Of a DNA stretch of 64,000 nucleotides, positions 50,611-63,672 are shown one piece after another. Numbering within the stretch: position 1 is the stretch's first letter; each line of letters opens with the position of its first letter. The translations under genes and the position numbers were made by a program. Under the pieces are notes generated by a model. It did not search any database. It was not told the DNA's origin and was given only the letters and a program-made list of their open reading frames with translations. Location: NCBI GenBank assembly GCA_023105745.1, contig JALGQZ010000008.1:22300866-22364865 (forward strand). The letters are read 5' to 3'. Source of the DNA: Austropuccinia psidii (lineage: Eukaryota > Basidiomycota > Pucciniomycetes > Pucciniales > Sphaerophragmiaceae).

Positions 50611-53439
50611 TGGAATAATATCTCAAGAAAAAACAAAGACCCTTATCAATTCTTCACCTACTGTCTCCCATATTCATGAAAAATCCCACTTTTCCCTCAA
50701 AAATCTTAATCTATCATCCAAAGATTAAATTTAAAAAAATAAAAATTAAATAATACTTATGAAATTAATTATTGAGTCCCTTAAATCTTGAAATTACAAA
50801 AAACATAGTCTTATTTACAATTAAGTATTTCATCCACAGTGGCATTTGAGACTTCCAGTGGGTTTTTTATTCATAAAACTGACCTCACTGGATAATATGA
50901 TTTGGATTTGAAAAAGAAAGACTTTGATTATTAAGTTTTGGAGCTGAATAAATAAAGAGAATAAAAATTAAATAGTAATTGGGAGAAATTTTCCAATGAA
51001 GAATTCTTCAAGCTCACAAATCAAAGGCCTAATTTTTTCAAGGGTTTTCAAGAGTTATTGAATGGAAAGACCCGATTAAGTCATACTAAAGATCCTCAAA
51101 AGACAAATCTAATTTGTGTAAAACAAACATAAACAGAAAACAAGATTATTAAAGAACCCAGCTTGTTTGATCTCATTGGATCAACACAAAAAAAATAACA
51201 AGGCCCCCAAAAGGTAATAACTCCGACCCAATTAAATCCAATCATCAAACTGGAATATAATATTTCAATTAAGCAAATGAACACTATGAAAATATAGATT
51301 AATTTTTATAATGAAGAATCAAATCAAAAAGAAAAATTACTCAAGTGGACAAAGGAGAAATTAAAACCAGATTTTTATTAATATTAGATCCAAACCCCCC
51401 AATTAGAAAGTCCGACAGAATAATAAACTTAAGGCACAAACCTGAGAAAAGCTTGGAGGAATCGGAATAATAATTCTAACAATGTTCCAGAAACAATTAT
51501 TTGACAAAATAAATTTTCCCAAATAAGTGTAAGTTTTTTTTAGTTTTTATAGAAGTACTAATTTCTTAAGTTCTATTTTGAACAATGAAGATACCAGTAA
51601 TGTAATACTAGCCTGAACCTATCACTAAATACATTAATAAACCAGGGAAATTTTGATTGAAATGTGTGGCCAGTTATGAAACCTCACCAAAATTTCCTTT
51701 TGAATAAAAAAATTACATACCAATAATTTTCTGATGATATTCATTGATTTATTTATTAAATAGATAGGATATACTGACTATATCACTGGGCTATAATCAA
51801 TATATCACTAGGATATCCCAAAGTAATCACTAAAATATAATAATGAAATAAATAGGAAAATCTCATTATATCACCGCTATATCATAGATATATCACAGGT
51901 AGAAACTCATAAAATATTCTTCATAAATTTTTCAATTAATGTTCAAATGCTCAAAATTTGAAAGAGAACAACATGAGATTAATTTAGCTTATAATAATTT
52001 AATAAAAAAGGAAAATAAGGAATTATCCTACCTTTGAAGTTATTTTAACAATATATCCTAAATGTTTTTCACTCTTATCTTTAGTATTATGGTAATATCT
52101 TTTATTTTATACATTTTTTCAAAAATATACCCAAGATAGAGCTTTATATAGCTGTTTATTGTGCCGTACATCAATTTTTGATGGGAAAATTACAGGAATT
52201 TCAAAGTAAAGTCTCATGAGAATTTGATAAAGTGATATTTTCTTCTCATAAATTCAAAAAAATTCAATATTTTCATAACAAAGTTTTAACAATATGAATA
52301 ATCAATTAGATACTTTGTTATTTTAGATGTTAATATTCTCCAATCTCAATGAGAAAGGTAAAAGTATTTTTGTATTCATGAACTAAAATTCTCATCAAAC
52401 CTTATTTTTGCATGAAGAATACCATTGAAATACCAGGATCAGATAAAATTTTCCTCTTTATCAGTTATGAATAATAGAGTTGTAAGTGCCACTGGCATTC
52501 TTTTGGAACATTCAAGTATCTTCAAAAAGTGGTAGGATGCTGTTTTTTTCACTTGGTCAAGATTTTGTAAATGAATTTAAGAAAGAGAATAAAATATACC
52601 CAAGAACTATTGAATCTAGAAAAAGGAACTTTACTGCATATTTTTGGGGACTTTATAACATTTATTTGAGATAAGTATGTAAAAAAAACAGTAATAGAAA
52701 TGAAAGGGGCTATCTGTGTATACAATTTTATAATCAATTCAAAGACAGGAAAATGATTTATATAGAATCCCGATAAATCTATCAAATTAGCTTTACCTTA
52801 CTTATTTTTTATTTTTTTAAAAATTCCTGGCTCACATTTGATTTAGTAAGTGAATGTGGTAATTTCAGAGGATCCTGTTTTACATATCTCAATAGTTCTT
52901 TTATTATTATAAAAAGAGTTTTTAAAAGAGAAATTGGAATGAAATAATCCAAAAACTATAAAAATGTTTGAATTAAACAAAATAAAGCCTTTTAATAATT
53001 CTGACTTTTATATTATCCTATTTAATGTACAATTTAAACCACCCCTTTCAAAATATTTTTCCTTTTTGAAAAATATTAAAGTTAAGGCATCATTTCTTAT
53101 CACACTTTGTGATATTTGAATTAATCTTTTGATTATTAATCAATTGCCATTATTATAATTGAAGTGTGTGAATATGATATTTAATATAACTATTGTAAGA
53201 ATTAACAATAACTAAATTTTCCTATAACAACTCCAAGAAAAACTTGTAAATTGTTAAAAATGGTTTCCAAAACACAATCTCGAGAGGCTAATGTATAATT
53301 ATTTCAAAAACACTTTGTAGAAAACTATAAAAGAATCCTTGAGGAGCTCATTATTACATTCTGTACAACAGATTGTATAAACCTTTCAATAATGAATCTT
53401 TCACTTCAAATAAAATCCCTAGAAAGTAATTTTGAGGGA
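50611..53439. other. AT-rich region, no gene seen
   Basis: Stops in all frames. The 51,766-51,905 ATATCAC-rich block is listed separately. Short frames at 52486-52674 and elsewhere show no motif. Confidence 0.6.
51766..51905. repeat. ATATCAC-rich cluster
   Basis: At least five occurrences of ATATCAC or TATATCAT within 140 bp, spaced irregularly. The inverse motif GTGATAT clusters at 56,620-56,725, on the other side of the satellite array. Confidence 0.5.
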
Positions 53440-56400
53440 TTATAATTTATTTTCCACATATCGTATGGTAAAAAGTGATAAAGAGCCTCTGAGAAATTTC
53501 TGGCGCAATCTGAAAAAATTTCTTTAAGTAAAATTCAAAACTGGAAGAAAGGCACTTTACTAGGAAATAAGACCACTTGAGGATTATTGTGGAGGTCAGA
53601 GGCCAGTTTTTCACCAAATGTTTTCTGATGAACTTCATAGATACCCCTTAAAGACCCCCAAACCACATTCACTACCCCATCTCTTAAAAAAGAATGAAAA
53701 ATAGCCAAAGATATAATTTTTGTGGCAAATGGGGCCCCTGGAGGAGCACGATAAAAGCCAATGGGAATTTTTCCTCAAACGTAGTCCAGAGAAGTTTAAA
53801 GAATAACCCTTAGTATCTTTAAACCCCATTTACTTCACCAAATTTGGGAATGCCTCAAAAAAGGCTAAAAATGGCATTTTTGCAGAAAATAAGGCCAATG
53901 GAGGCTCATTTTGGAGTCCTGAGGTCGTCCTGGCCATAAAACAAAATGATACACCTTAAGGAACTCTAATCCTGACTTGTTAAACCATATTTTGAGAAAA
54001 TCTCAAAAGTGGCCAGAAATTACATTTTTGAGTCATAAAAGGTACCTGGAGGGTTTTTTGAAGGCCAAAGGTCATGTGAATAATCCATTTTTTTGGAAAA
54101 AAGGCCGGTAGTACCCCTGGGACTTCCACATGCGAGTAACGACACCTTCTTTTAGCTAATATTAGAGAATGGCTAGAAAAAAACTTTCCGTGGAAAAATA
54201 AGGCCCCTGGGGGTCATGTTGAGGCCAAAAAGCTAATTTTTTGCCAAATTTCTCACAAAAAATCTCATAAAGCCTGATTTAGAAATTTTACATCCATTGA
54301 ATACACCCAATTTCATAATTTCTTCAAAAATGGCCAAAAATGCAATTTTTTGGCAAATAAGGTACCTGAGGGCCATCTTGTAGTCCAAAGGCCCTTTTGT
54401 TTTAAACAATTTTTGCGAGCAGGTCCAGACTTCCACCTTCGGGATTTTCACACCCATTGAGTACATCTTCTTGGAGAAGAATGCAAAATATGGTTAAAAA
54501 TTTCATTTTTGAAGAAAGTGAGGCACCTTGGGGTCATTTTGAAGCTAAAAAGAAATCTTTTTTTTTGAGTTCCTCAGAGTAAAAGTAAAGAAAGACACCT
54601 TGAGGAATTTTACAATAATTCACTATACCATCATTGAGGAATCCTTAAAGCATGGGCAATAACGCACCTGAGGTGTCATTTTGAAGTCTAGGGGCCATTT
54701 CTTCACAAATTTTTCAGAAAATATTTTTAGAGAAAGCATTTTAGGAATTCCAAACCCATTGACTACATAATTTGGAAAAATCCTAAACAAATGGCCAAAA
54801 ATAGCATTTTTGTGGAAAATAATGCACCTGGGTGGTCATATTGGAGTCCAAGAATTCTTTTTCCAAATATTTCAGACAATAATCACAGGAAAAACCGTTG
54901 ACTTTTACAAGCATTCACTATAACATATTTGATAATTACTTGAAAATGGCCAAAAAATTCCATTTTTGAGGCATATAAGGCCCACAGATGGGGAAATTGA
55001 AGGTTAAAGGCCATTTTCTGAAAGTTTTCTTAGGAAAAAGTCAGTAAAGACCACTTAAGTATTCTCAAACACATTTACTACATATTCGTGAAGTTTGCAG
55101 AAAAACGGCTAAAAATTTTCAAAAATTGCATTTTTAGGGAAAAGGTGGCACCTGGGGGTAATTTTGAAGTCTGAAGGCCATATCTTTTTCCAAATCTTTC
55201 TCAAAAGTTTCTATGAAAACTCTTTTATTTCTTCCTTACCGACTGACTACAACCTCATTGAGTGATTCTGAAAAAAAAATTAAAAATTGCCAAAAATTGC
55301 ATTTTTGAATCAAATAGGGATGCACTTTTTTGAAAATTTCTCAAGGAAAAGTCTATAAGGACTCTTTCAGGGATTCCATAATGATTCACTACACTATCAT
55401 TGCGAAATTTTTACAACATGGCCAAAAATGGAATTTTTGTGGTAAATAAGGGGCCTGGGGGTAATTTTGTTCACCTAATCCTTTGAAAGAAAGTAATTAA
55501 AGATTCTTTCGGAACTCTTGAGCCCATTTAATACACCACTCTGAAGAAATTGTAAAAAATAGCCAAAAATGACATTTTTCACAAATATTGCACCTGGGGG
55601 TCATTTGAAATTCCAAAAAGCTTTTTTCGCCAAATGTTCAACCAAAACGTCCATAAAAGCCTCTTTAGAGCCTTCACACCCATTCACTAAACCAGCTTTG
55701 AGAAACGCTTCAAGAATGGCCAAAAATGGCATTTTCGAGGCAAATAGGGCCCCTGGATGTTCAATTAGAAGGCCAAAAGATATTTTGTTTTCCCAATGTT
55801 TCTCAAAAAGGTCAAAAAAGATAGCTATATCATCTTTCCAAAGTCTCGAAAAGGCCGAAAATGGTGTTTTTGAGAGAAATAGGCCCCTGGATGGTCAATT
55901 TTAAGGCCATAGTTTATTTTTTCCATAAATTCTAAAATAAAGCTCATAAAGATCCCCTGAGGACTTGCACACACCCTTTCACTATCTCATCTTTGAGAAA
56001 ACCTCAAAAAATGGACCAAATCACCATTTCTTAGGCAAATAAGGCCCCTGGATAGTAAAGTTTAAGGACAATAGTTATCTAAGATCACAAAATCTTTTTA
56101 AAAAGCTTCTATTAAAACCCCCTGTGACCTCTAAATCTCAACCAAAAAAAACCTTGTAGAGAAAATCTCAAAAAATGTCCAAAAAATCCCTTTTTGTGGC
56201 AAATAAGGCCTCTGGATGGTCATTTTGAAAGCCAAAATACAGTTTTTTCACCATATTTCTTTCTTAAATTATTTTAAATCCCTTTTGAGGATTCCACACC
56301 CATTAACCCCCCCCCCCCCCAAGCCTTTAAATTTTTTTAAAAATGGCCAAAAATGGAATTTTTGTGGCAAATAAGGCCCCCAGAGGGTCATTTGTTGTTA

Positions 56401-56520
56401 AAATGATTGGATAAAAAGGTCATATATATAACTCAAAGACCTTTCGACCCTATTTACTACAAAATATTAGATAATATTTCAAAAAAATACCAAAATTTGT
56501 AATCTTGTTTCAACATGGTT
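53440..56520 (+). repeat. Diverged satellite, about 18 copies of a ~160-bp unit
   Basis: A recurrent core of the form GGCCAAAAATGGCATTTTTG, then about 4-8 nt later AAATAAGGCCCCTGG, then GGTCATTTTGAAGGCCAAAGG, can be recognised near 53,703, 53,865, 54,010, 54,170, 54,330, 54,490, 54,650 (partial), 54,790, 54,945, 55,110, 55,290, 55,420, 55,560, 55,715, 55,850, 56,010, 56,175 and 56,343. Spacing is mostly 135-168 bp. Units also share TTTCTCAnAAAnnnnnnATAAAGACCC and CACACCCATTCACTAC segments. Copies are all in one orientation and differ by many substitutions and indels, so the array is old. The frame at 55569-55904 is a by-product (its sequence repeats itself as MAKNGIFEANRAPG and AENGVFERNRPLDG). 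The left boundary is uncertain by about 100 bp. Confidence 0.85.
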
Positions 56521-56619
56521 TATTTTGGTACTTTAAAAATTGGTATTATGAATTCTTAATTCAAATAAAAAAAGGTTCATGGAGGATATCCTTTGTATCT
56601 CTCAGGTATTTTTATTTGT

Positions 56620-56725
56620 TAAACAGGGATATTATAGTGATGAAATGAGGATATATTAATGATATAATGCGAATATTTCAGTGATATTATGAGGATATCC
56701 TGATTATATCATAGGCATATAGGAT
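56620..56725. repeat. GTGATAT-rich cluster
   Basis: Irregular repeats of a roughly 20-bp phrase such as GTGATATTATGAGGATAT. The motif is the reverse complement of that at 51,766-51,905. Confidence 0.5.
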
Positions 56726-59700
56726 CTATGTGATAATAATATCTTGGTGAAAGCATTATGAAATTGTTTTTTCTCAAACCAGAATCTTAGGGATGTTGAA
56801 TCACTGGACAGCCATTTAAATAAAAATCTCCATCTTTAATCAATCCATTAATTTTCTTGGTGAGGGACCTTGTAGTTTCAGAAGTGTGTCATATTTTATA
56901 TATCAAAATAAAGATCAATGTAGCACTATTAGAGGTGAACTCACAGAAGAGTTAGAGAAGAAAAATAATTGCTATGAAATACTAGGAGGAATTTGAAATG
57001 AAGTGGATGACTACCTTAAAATGATAATCTTATACAATATCCCAGAATTCAAAGAAATAATAATATCAATTTCAGAAATTGGGGATGTCATTTCTAACAG
57101 ATAGTGAAGAGTATTATTCTTTTAACCCAAGCTTCAGTATTCAACTTTCTTTCCTCATTTCCCAATCCAATGACAATATTCCAGTTTCACTTTGTTACTA
57201 TGTGATTGAATAATTCCTCTACATTACCCCTAACTTCTTTTAACATTAATTGGAGGAGAAGTTTTAAGAAAGATTCATTGGGCTGGGAAAATATCTACTC
57301 TAGACACGAATTTTTGTATATACAAATTTTCGCACCTCAGCCACAATATGATAGGCCACCTTTCAAGATGTTTAACAGCTTAAATATTATTTTTTTCTTC
57401 TGTTATTTCTATAATAGTGTTTTTTGAATAGAAAAAGGCAAATTATTCAAAAACGCATAAAAAAGGAAGAAAAATCCAGAAGGTAGGTTAGGTTGAACCC
57501 AGACCTAACTTTCCTCAAACCTGTCTCTCAACTTTAACATGTTTATTCATGTGTTAAAAGTCGCAGAATTAGTAATTTAGAATTTTAATCAAAAAAATCA
57601 GAACTTTATTTAATCCTTAAGATGAATAAAACCTCTTTTAAACTATTATTTATCTTTCTCATAATATTTTCTTTTTCATATTCAAAACTATGAAAGAAAA
57701 AAAAAATTACTTCTAAATTTAATTACTTTCAAGTTATTCAATAAATATACAAAAGTATTTAGATAAAGTATCATTTTATTTTTCTCAAAAGATTCAAAGC
57801 AAATTTTTATATATTCAAAAAAATACGACTAGAATTTTTTGGAATATTTCCAGTATTACTCTATTATATAGTGAGAAAAAAAGGTATAACTATGATTGTG
57901 ACGCAAAATTAGTAATTGAAAAAACTTGAAAGGGCTCTACTAAAGATATATGGTGGTGATGAATCTATATAAACACCTCTTTTACCTAATTATTATTTTG
58001 AATACTACAACAATTAAAAACTTAATTATGATTATTATTAACTGGGAGGAATAATTTAAAAAATGCCTCCAAGTCCCTTACACCAACTGAACTATGGTAA
58101 TTCAATAGTTTTAAGGGACCTGCATTGAGGTAAGACATCCCTTTCCCCATTTATTATATCTCGTTTATTCTATGATTAATTCTCTTTGCTATAGCTTCAC
58201 TGAGTAATAATTTTAATAAAAAACAAGATGATTTCTTATTTTGGTGAGGATAAGACCTCTTTTTGAATAAATCTAGGGAAGTGGGAGGTTATCCAAATTT
58301 GCAAATGTCCACATAGTTAAAAAATTTACTTCTGTGGCTCATGTGTGCTCCCCAATTCTCAATACAGCATTGAATTGAGCTAAAATGTGGTTTTGGGACT
58401 ATAAGTTGCCATTTTTACCTCATAAAGGGTGACAAATGTTTTTTGAATACCCTCCAAAAAGCCCGTTTTAGAAGAATTGTTCAATATAAGGGGCTTTAAA
58501 AGGTATAAAAATAAGTTTTTAATCTCTGCTTTTCATTTATCAAGAATTCAATCAATTAAATAAATATGTATCTTATATATAAAAAGACTTAGTATTATTA
58601 CAAATAACTCTTCTGTATTTTGTTCTTTTAAATTAGAATAGTTTAAATCTTAAAAATATTTATTACATTGAATAGAATTAGAGCTCAGAATGGATTTTAC
58701 ATCCAAAAGTTTTCTGGCTTTCATTATGACCAATATTGGAAAGATGTTACTATAAGAAATATAATACTTTAAAATTTTTGATTATCTAATTCAATTCAAA
58801 ATTCAAAAGCAAACTTTAATAATTCATTCCATTTCAATCAATTTAAAAATTAATCCCTCAAAAACATCCATTTCAACAAATAATCCTTGGCCCTGGAGTA
58901 GACCAAATAGATTATTAGAGGAAAAATCAGTAAGTCAATATTAGTGAAATATTATCAAATGAGTATTGTTGACCATTTTAGGTTAACTTTTTTTAAAAAA
59001 GAAAGGAAATTTTTCTTGTAATTTATATGGAAGAATTCAAAATTGAAAATTTTACTTGATCTTAATCAAATCTTTTTTAATTAAATTACCATTAATCTAA
59101 CTAACCTATAAAACTTTTCAAAATTGTAAATTCGAAATCAAAAATTTAATAGTTATTAAATTAAGAAAAACGATAAAAATCAAAATTTTAACTTTGAATC
59201 TTCTATAAGTTAACGCAAGAAACAAATAGATTAAGATCAAAAAAAAAAAAAAAAGAAATTGAAAGAAAACTTTTAAAAAATTCAATCAATTTATTTCAGA
59301 AAAAAAATAAAAAAAGATGAAAAATAAAATATAATGATTCAATTTCTTTTTTAAATAAAAATCTAAAACAAATTTATTATAAAGCTAAAATTTTGAATTT
59401 AATTTTATTATTTTATCATATTTTATTTAAATTAAAAAAGAATTTAAGCCTATGTTGGAAAAGTTAAACCAAAGTAAAAAAAAATACATTTTCAAAAAGT
59501 GTGATAACTTAATATACGAGGATATTAGTTAATTTTGTTCAATTTAAATTTTGGTCCTCACCTTCACTGTTCCTAACTTATGTCCCAAAAAGCTTTTTTA
59601 GGTTACTGTTAAATATAAAAATAAAATATAAAATAATTTTTAGGCATAAAGTTATTAAAAAAAACAATTATTTTTCCTAAATGAAAGGACCACTTCTTGA

Positions 59701-62700
59701 ATCTTACGCAGTAATTTTGAAAAATAATTGATGCTCTGTATGGGCTTTTTTTGTTATAATTTCCAAATCACCAATTATTATTTTTAAAAGACATCTTTCA
59801 ATATTACGGAGATCATTTTTCTAAAAAAAGTAGTACATGAGTACTAACAGGATTAGAAGATATCACAGTAACTTCTAGTCAGGAAGGGACTTGTTAAATC
59901 CGATTTTTTGTTGTCTTCCCACAGGTATTAGGTGTTTAAAAAAAGTACAAGTTTTTGAAATAATATTATTTTTATTTAAAATATTTCCCTTAGATAATTG
60001 TAAAATCATTTTTCAGGTATAATTCAATGTACATTTTGAAATTACAGAGCCTTATAGGTTATTTTTATAGAGGATAAATATCAAAGTAGGGAATGGATTT
60101 CGAGAAACAATTTCTGTAATAGAGTTCAAATTCCAATCTATCTCCCATTTATTCAAATCAGAAAGCTTTGCTATTTGGAAAAGGACATCTCTGAATATTA
60201 TTTGAAAATATATTAATTTATTTGGGTAAAATTTGATCTCATTAAGCAGTCAAATAAGCTCCAGAGTGTTGAAATTTTCATTAAAATGTTGTTGTATCGA
60301 AGAACCCATGAAATGAAATAAGTTTATTATATTTCAAATTAATTTTAAACCATACATATCCTCTTATCTAAAAAAAAGTGAAAGCATGGCATCATTTGGG
60401 TATTTGTCAGTTTTTGTTCTTGAAGTCTACATTAATTGAGCTGTATAGGATTAAAATGTGAAAGGGGTTATGCATGATATGGATTTTATATAAGTTGAAT
60501 AATATTAATAGTCTATTCAGAGTCATATTTTATTCAACTTTTGTAGACTATAGCCCATAATATTCCTCTCAAACCAAACCTCTGCTTATTCAAGTGGTGG
60601 ATTATGTTTTCTGTAGTAATCGATAGGTTACATTTGAAAAGATAATAATATATAATCCAATTCATATTTCATTAATTTTTTCGGTTCAAAAATCCCTGTA
60701 AAATCCCAAATAATCTCCTTTTAGAATATATTTAGCTTATAATATTTTTTTGATTATCAATTTTTTTTTTGTAATAAAAGAATACAGCTTAAAAGTGAGT
60801 TTTCTATCAATATTTAATTCTTGTACTAAAAATTAGGATTTTTGATAAATTTTTGATATAAAATTACTATTAAATAGTATCTTATAATTATCTTATTAGA
60901 ACTAATATTATTCTAAATCTTTAAATCCTATATTATAAATCCTGAATCTTCAATGCTTTTTTTTAAATTTTTTGGGGATAGAAGAGTGAAGGTTTTTCTA
61001 TTTTATTAAAATAAAGAATATATGATAAATTCAATCTTTTTTTGGAAAAAAAGTGTTATATTTTAAACTAAGGATTTTGAAGTTCAACACCCCCTATCAT
61101 TTATAAGCTGTACTATATATATATGTCTCTTTGAGAGCTCTTATATAATTATTATTAAAATGATAATTCTCAGTGAAATAAAATAATAATATAATGATTT
61201 AAATTTGAATATATCATTGTTCCCATCTTTATAGTTAAATCATTAATACTGAAAAACTCAACCAAAAAACTCAATATAGTTTGTTTTTATACCCATTAAA
61301 TTTGAATAAACCTAATTAGATATATTAATGAATTATCAATAATATTCAGCAATAATTCATTATTATATTAAATTTGAGGCCAATTAATATCAGCTTCATA
61401 ATTTAAATAGATTCCTTAATTCTAATTTAAACAGAAATTTATGATTATTGAATGAGAAAATTTAAATTCTGATTTACCTTATTTTTATTTTAAAACTCTT
61501 TTCTTTGTAATCGATCCCAATTTTAACCATAATTAATAAATTTAAAAAACATGAGAAAAAAGTAAATTAAAAGAAAAATTCTTTTTCTCATAAATTAAAT
61601 CAAAACCCAATTTCCCAAAATCAGTATTAAAAGTTTTCAAAATAAAGTTCTTGCAGAATAAATATTAAGTTGAGCTCATATTTTTGTCCAATATTGTTTC
61701 AAGATGTTTAAATTCCTTTTTTTTTGGTAAAACATGAGTATAAATTTATTTCTTAATGACAAAAATATTTTTTTATTTTTGGTGATACCATAAATGGATT
61801 TAATAAGAAAATCCTTTACCTGAACTGCTTTCAAAGCTAAAACTTTTGAAATTAATTTATATTATTCTATATCCACAAATATCAAGTTTTCTCAAAATGA
61901 TTATGATAAAATGTTATATTGGGCTTAAAAATAAACAAAACTTAAGGTTAATCTCTAAAATTTCAGGGCACCCAAATCACTAGAGGTATTTCTGCTCTGA
62001 GGATTTAAATAAAGCTCTGTTTAGTTTATTATATTTCCCTCATTAATATCATTTATCAGATGTTTTATATTGGCTTCTTTTTTGTTTTTTCTTTTTCTTT
62101 TTGCTTCCTTTACCTATACCTTCTGTTTCTTATTATAAAATACTATTAAATATTAGCTAAAACTAGTTTTATTATACTTTTTATGTCATTAGTTAACCTG
62201 AAACATATTTATGGTAATATTATTGAATTTCAAAGCTCAATTAATCTTTTGCCATTTGAGAATTTTTTCACATGTACCACAGGACCAATGATTGTTAATA
62301 CCTTAGTAAAGAAACAAGGGATGATTTGTTAATATTATCATTTATTTTGTTGAGTTTTTGTTGATAATCCCTCTCAAAAAAATCTATTTTGTTCTTTCCT
62401 TCTTCATATCTAGCTTGATTTTTTTTTTCAAAAAAAAAAAGAATTGAATTATTTAATAATCTGAACTAAATAATCTTTCTCAATTTTTTAAAATAAATAA
62501 TAGTTTCAAAAAAAGGAGATTAATTTCATGTATACACTTAAATTTTATTATTAATAAGTTCTTATTACTATTAGAAAAACTTAACTTTAAATCAAAAATC
62601 TTAGTTATATCACTTTATTTATTTAATATTGTTCTTTCTTTTCACTTTATTCAAAAAAAATTGTTATATTCTATTTAATCATGTTTTTTCAAAAATGATA

Positions 62701-63329
62701 ACAATAAATTTAGAATTTTCAATCAAAATTTCTAATAATTTATATGAAAAAAAAATCAATGTTAAAGACCAAAAGAGAGAAAACTAATTTTAATGATTGA
62801 ATAAATGAATAAAAAAGGGTAGGATTAAGGATTATATTTTTGAATTTTTTCAACGAGAATTTCTTTAAGGAATTCAAGTTAAAATTGTAAAAAAACATAA
62901 GAATATTTCTCTTGTATTAATGAAAGTGTCGTATGATTTATGAGTTATTGAGTCAGTTTTTGTTCACATCAGTTTGGTGGACATGTTTTCCTTCAAATAA
63001 GCTAACATGGGTATGAATTAGGTGTGGTACTTGAAATTTAGCCTACATAAGAAATGACGGACCAGGCAAATTGATTAGAAATGCCATAGCCAAACAAAAA
63101 CTCAAGACTTTTCTTGAAATAGATTTTTTTAAATTTGTGTTGTTTTTGTTAATTTTTTTGAGAATAAATTATTCTTCCAATAAATTTTAGTCTTATTTGT
63201 GGGGTGAGTAGTTGATTGATATCCAAATTCCAATCCAACTCACCAAAAATTGCATATTTTATTCTTTGCTGAGTTCATAATTTCAATCAATTGTAGTTTT
63301 CTAGTTTTCTAGTTTGAGGATAAAATTTC
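56726..63329. other. AT-rich region upstream of TRP2, no gene seen
   Basis: No convincing exon or transposon domain. The 57206-57427 frame (73 codons) has no recognised motif. A small inverted repeat with GTTAGGT/ACCTAAC arms lies near 57,488-57,510. The fold-back repeat at 58,073 is listed separately. The rest is A/T runs. Confidence 0.6.
58073..58119. repeat. Fold-back repeat, copy 2 (inverted)
   Basis: Perfect 8-bp arms GTCCCTTA (58073-58080) and TAAGGGAC (58112-58119) around a partly self-complementary loop. The reverse complement resembles 12,266-12,325 over about 60 bp, including GCAGGTCCCTTAA and TGAATTACCA. Confidence 0.6.
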
Positions 63330-63672
63330 AATCAAGAATTTTCGATCAGATCGTCTTGAAGAATTCCACAAAGAAAGCTAATTCATCATCATCGAAACTG
63401 CAGCTTACGTTTTATCCATCTCCAACTTTTTCTTGCTTTTTGTCTTGTGGGCTCGTTTTCGATCTTGGCCATTCTAGTAGCACCTTGGAGAAATCGCAAG
63501 AGTGATGGATTGAAATCAATCAAAATTCAGTTCATCAAGAAGATAATCGCCTTTCAAAATATTTAATCCGATTTGGTGATTTCTGCAAGTGTCGGAATAC
63601 CCTGGGAGGCTGAAACTGTCGATTTATATCAATATCATTCTTCAAGCTTTCATCCAATCTGAATTTCCTAAG
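63330..63672 (+). promoter_or_regulatory. TRP2 promoter / 5' leader, CpG-retaining
   Basis: Composition changes here: CpG dinucleotides become frequent and A/T runs fade, as expected for an expressed 5' region. The frame of the TRP2 start is open back to a TGA near 63,577, but there is no in-frame ATG before 63673. The 63314-63505 open frame (63 codons) has no motif; a short upstream ORF function cannot be excluded. No clear TATA box is seen. Confidence 0.5.

Noticed and set aside
55569..55904. 111-codon frame in the satellite
   Set aside because: Its sequence repeats with the satellite unit and other units are not open in that frame.
57484..57512. TAGGTTAGGTTG phrase resembling telomere repeats
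   Set aside because: Only two imperfect units, with an inverted partner (ACCTAAC) nearby; fungal telomeres are long TTAGGG arrays. It is a small hairpin at most.
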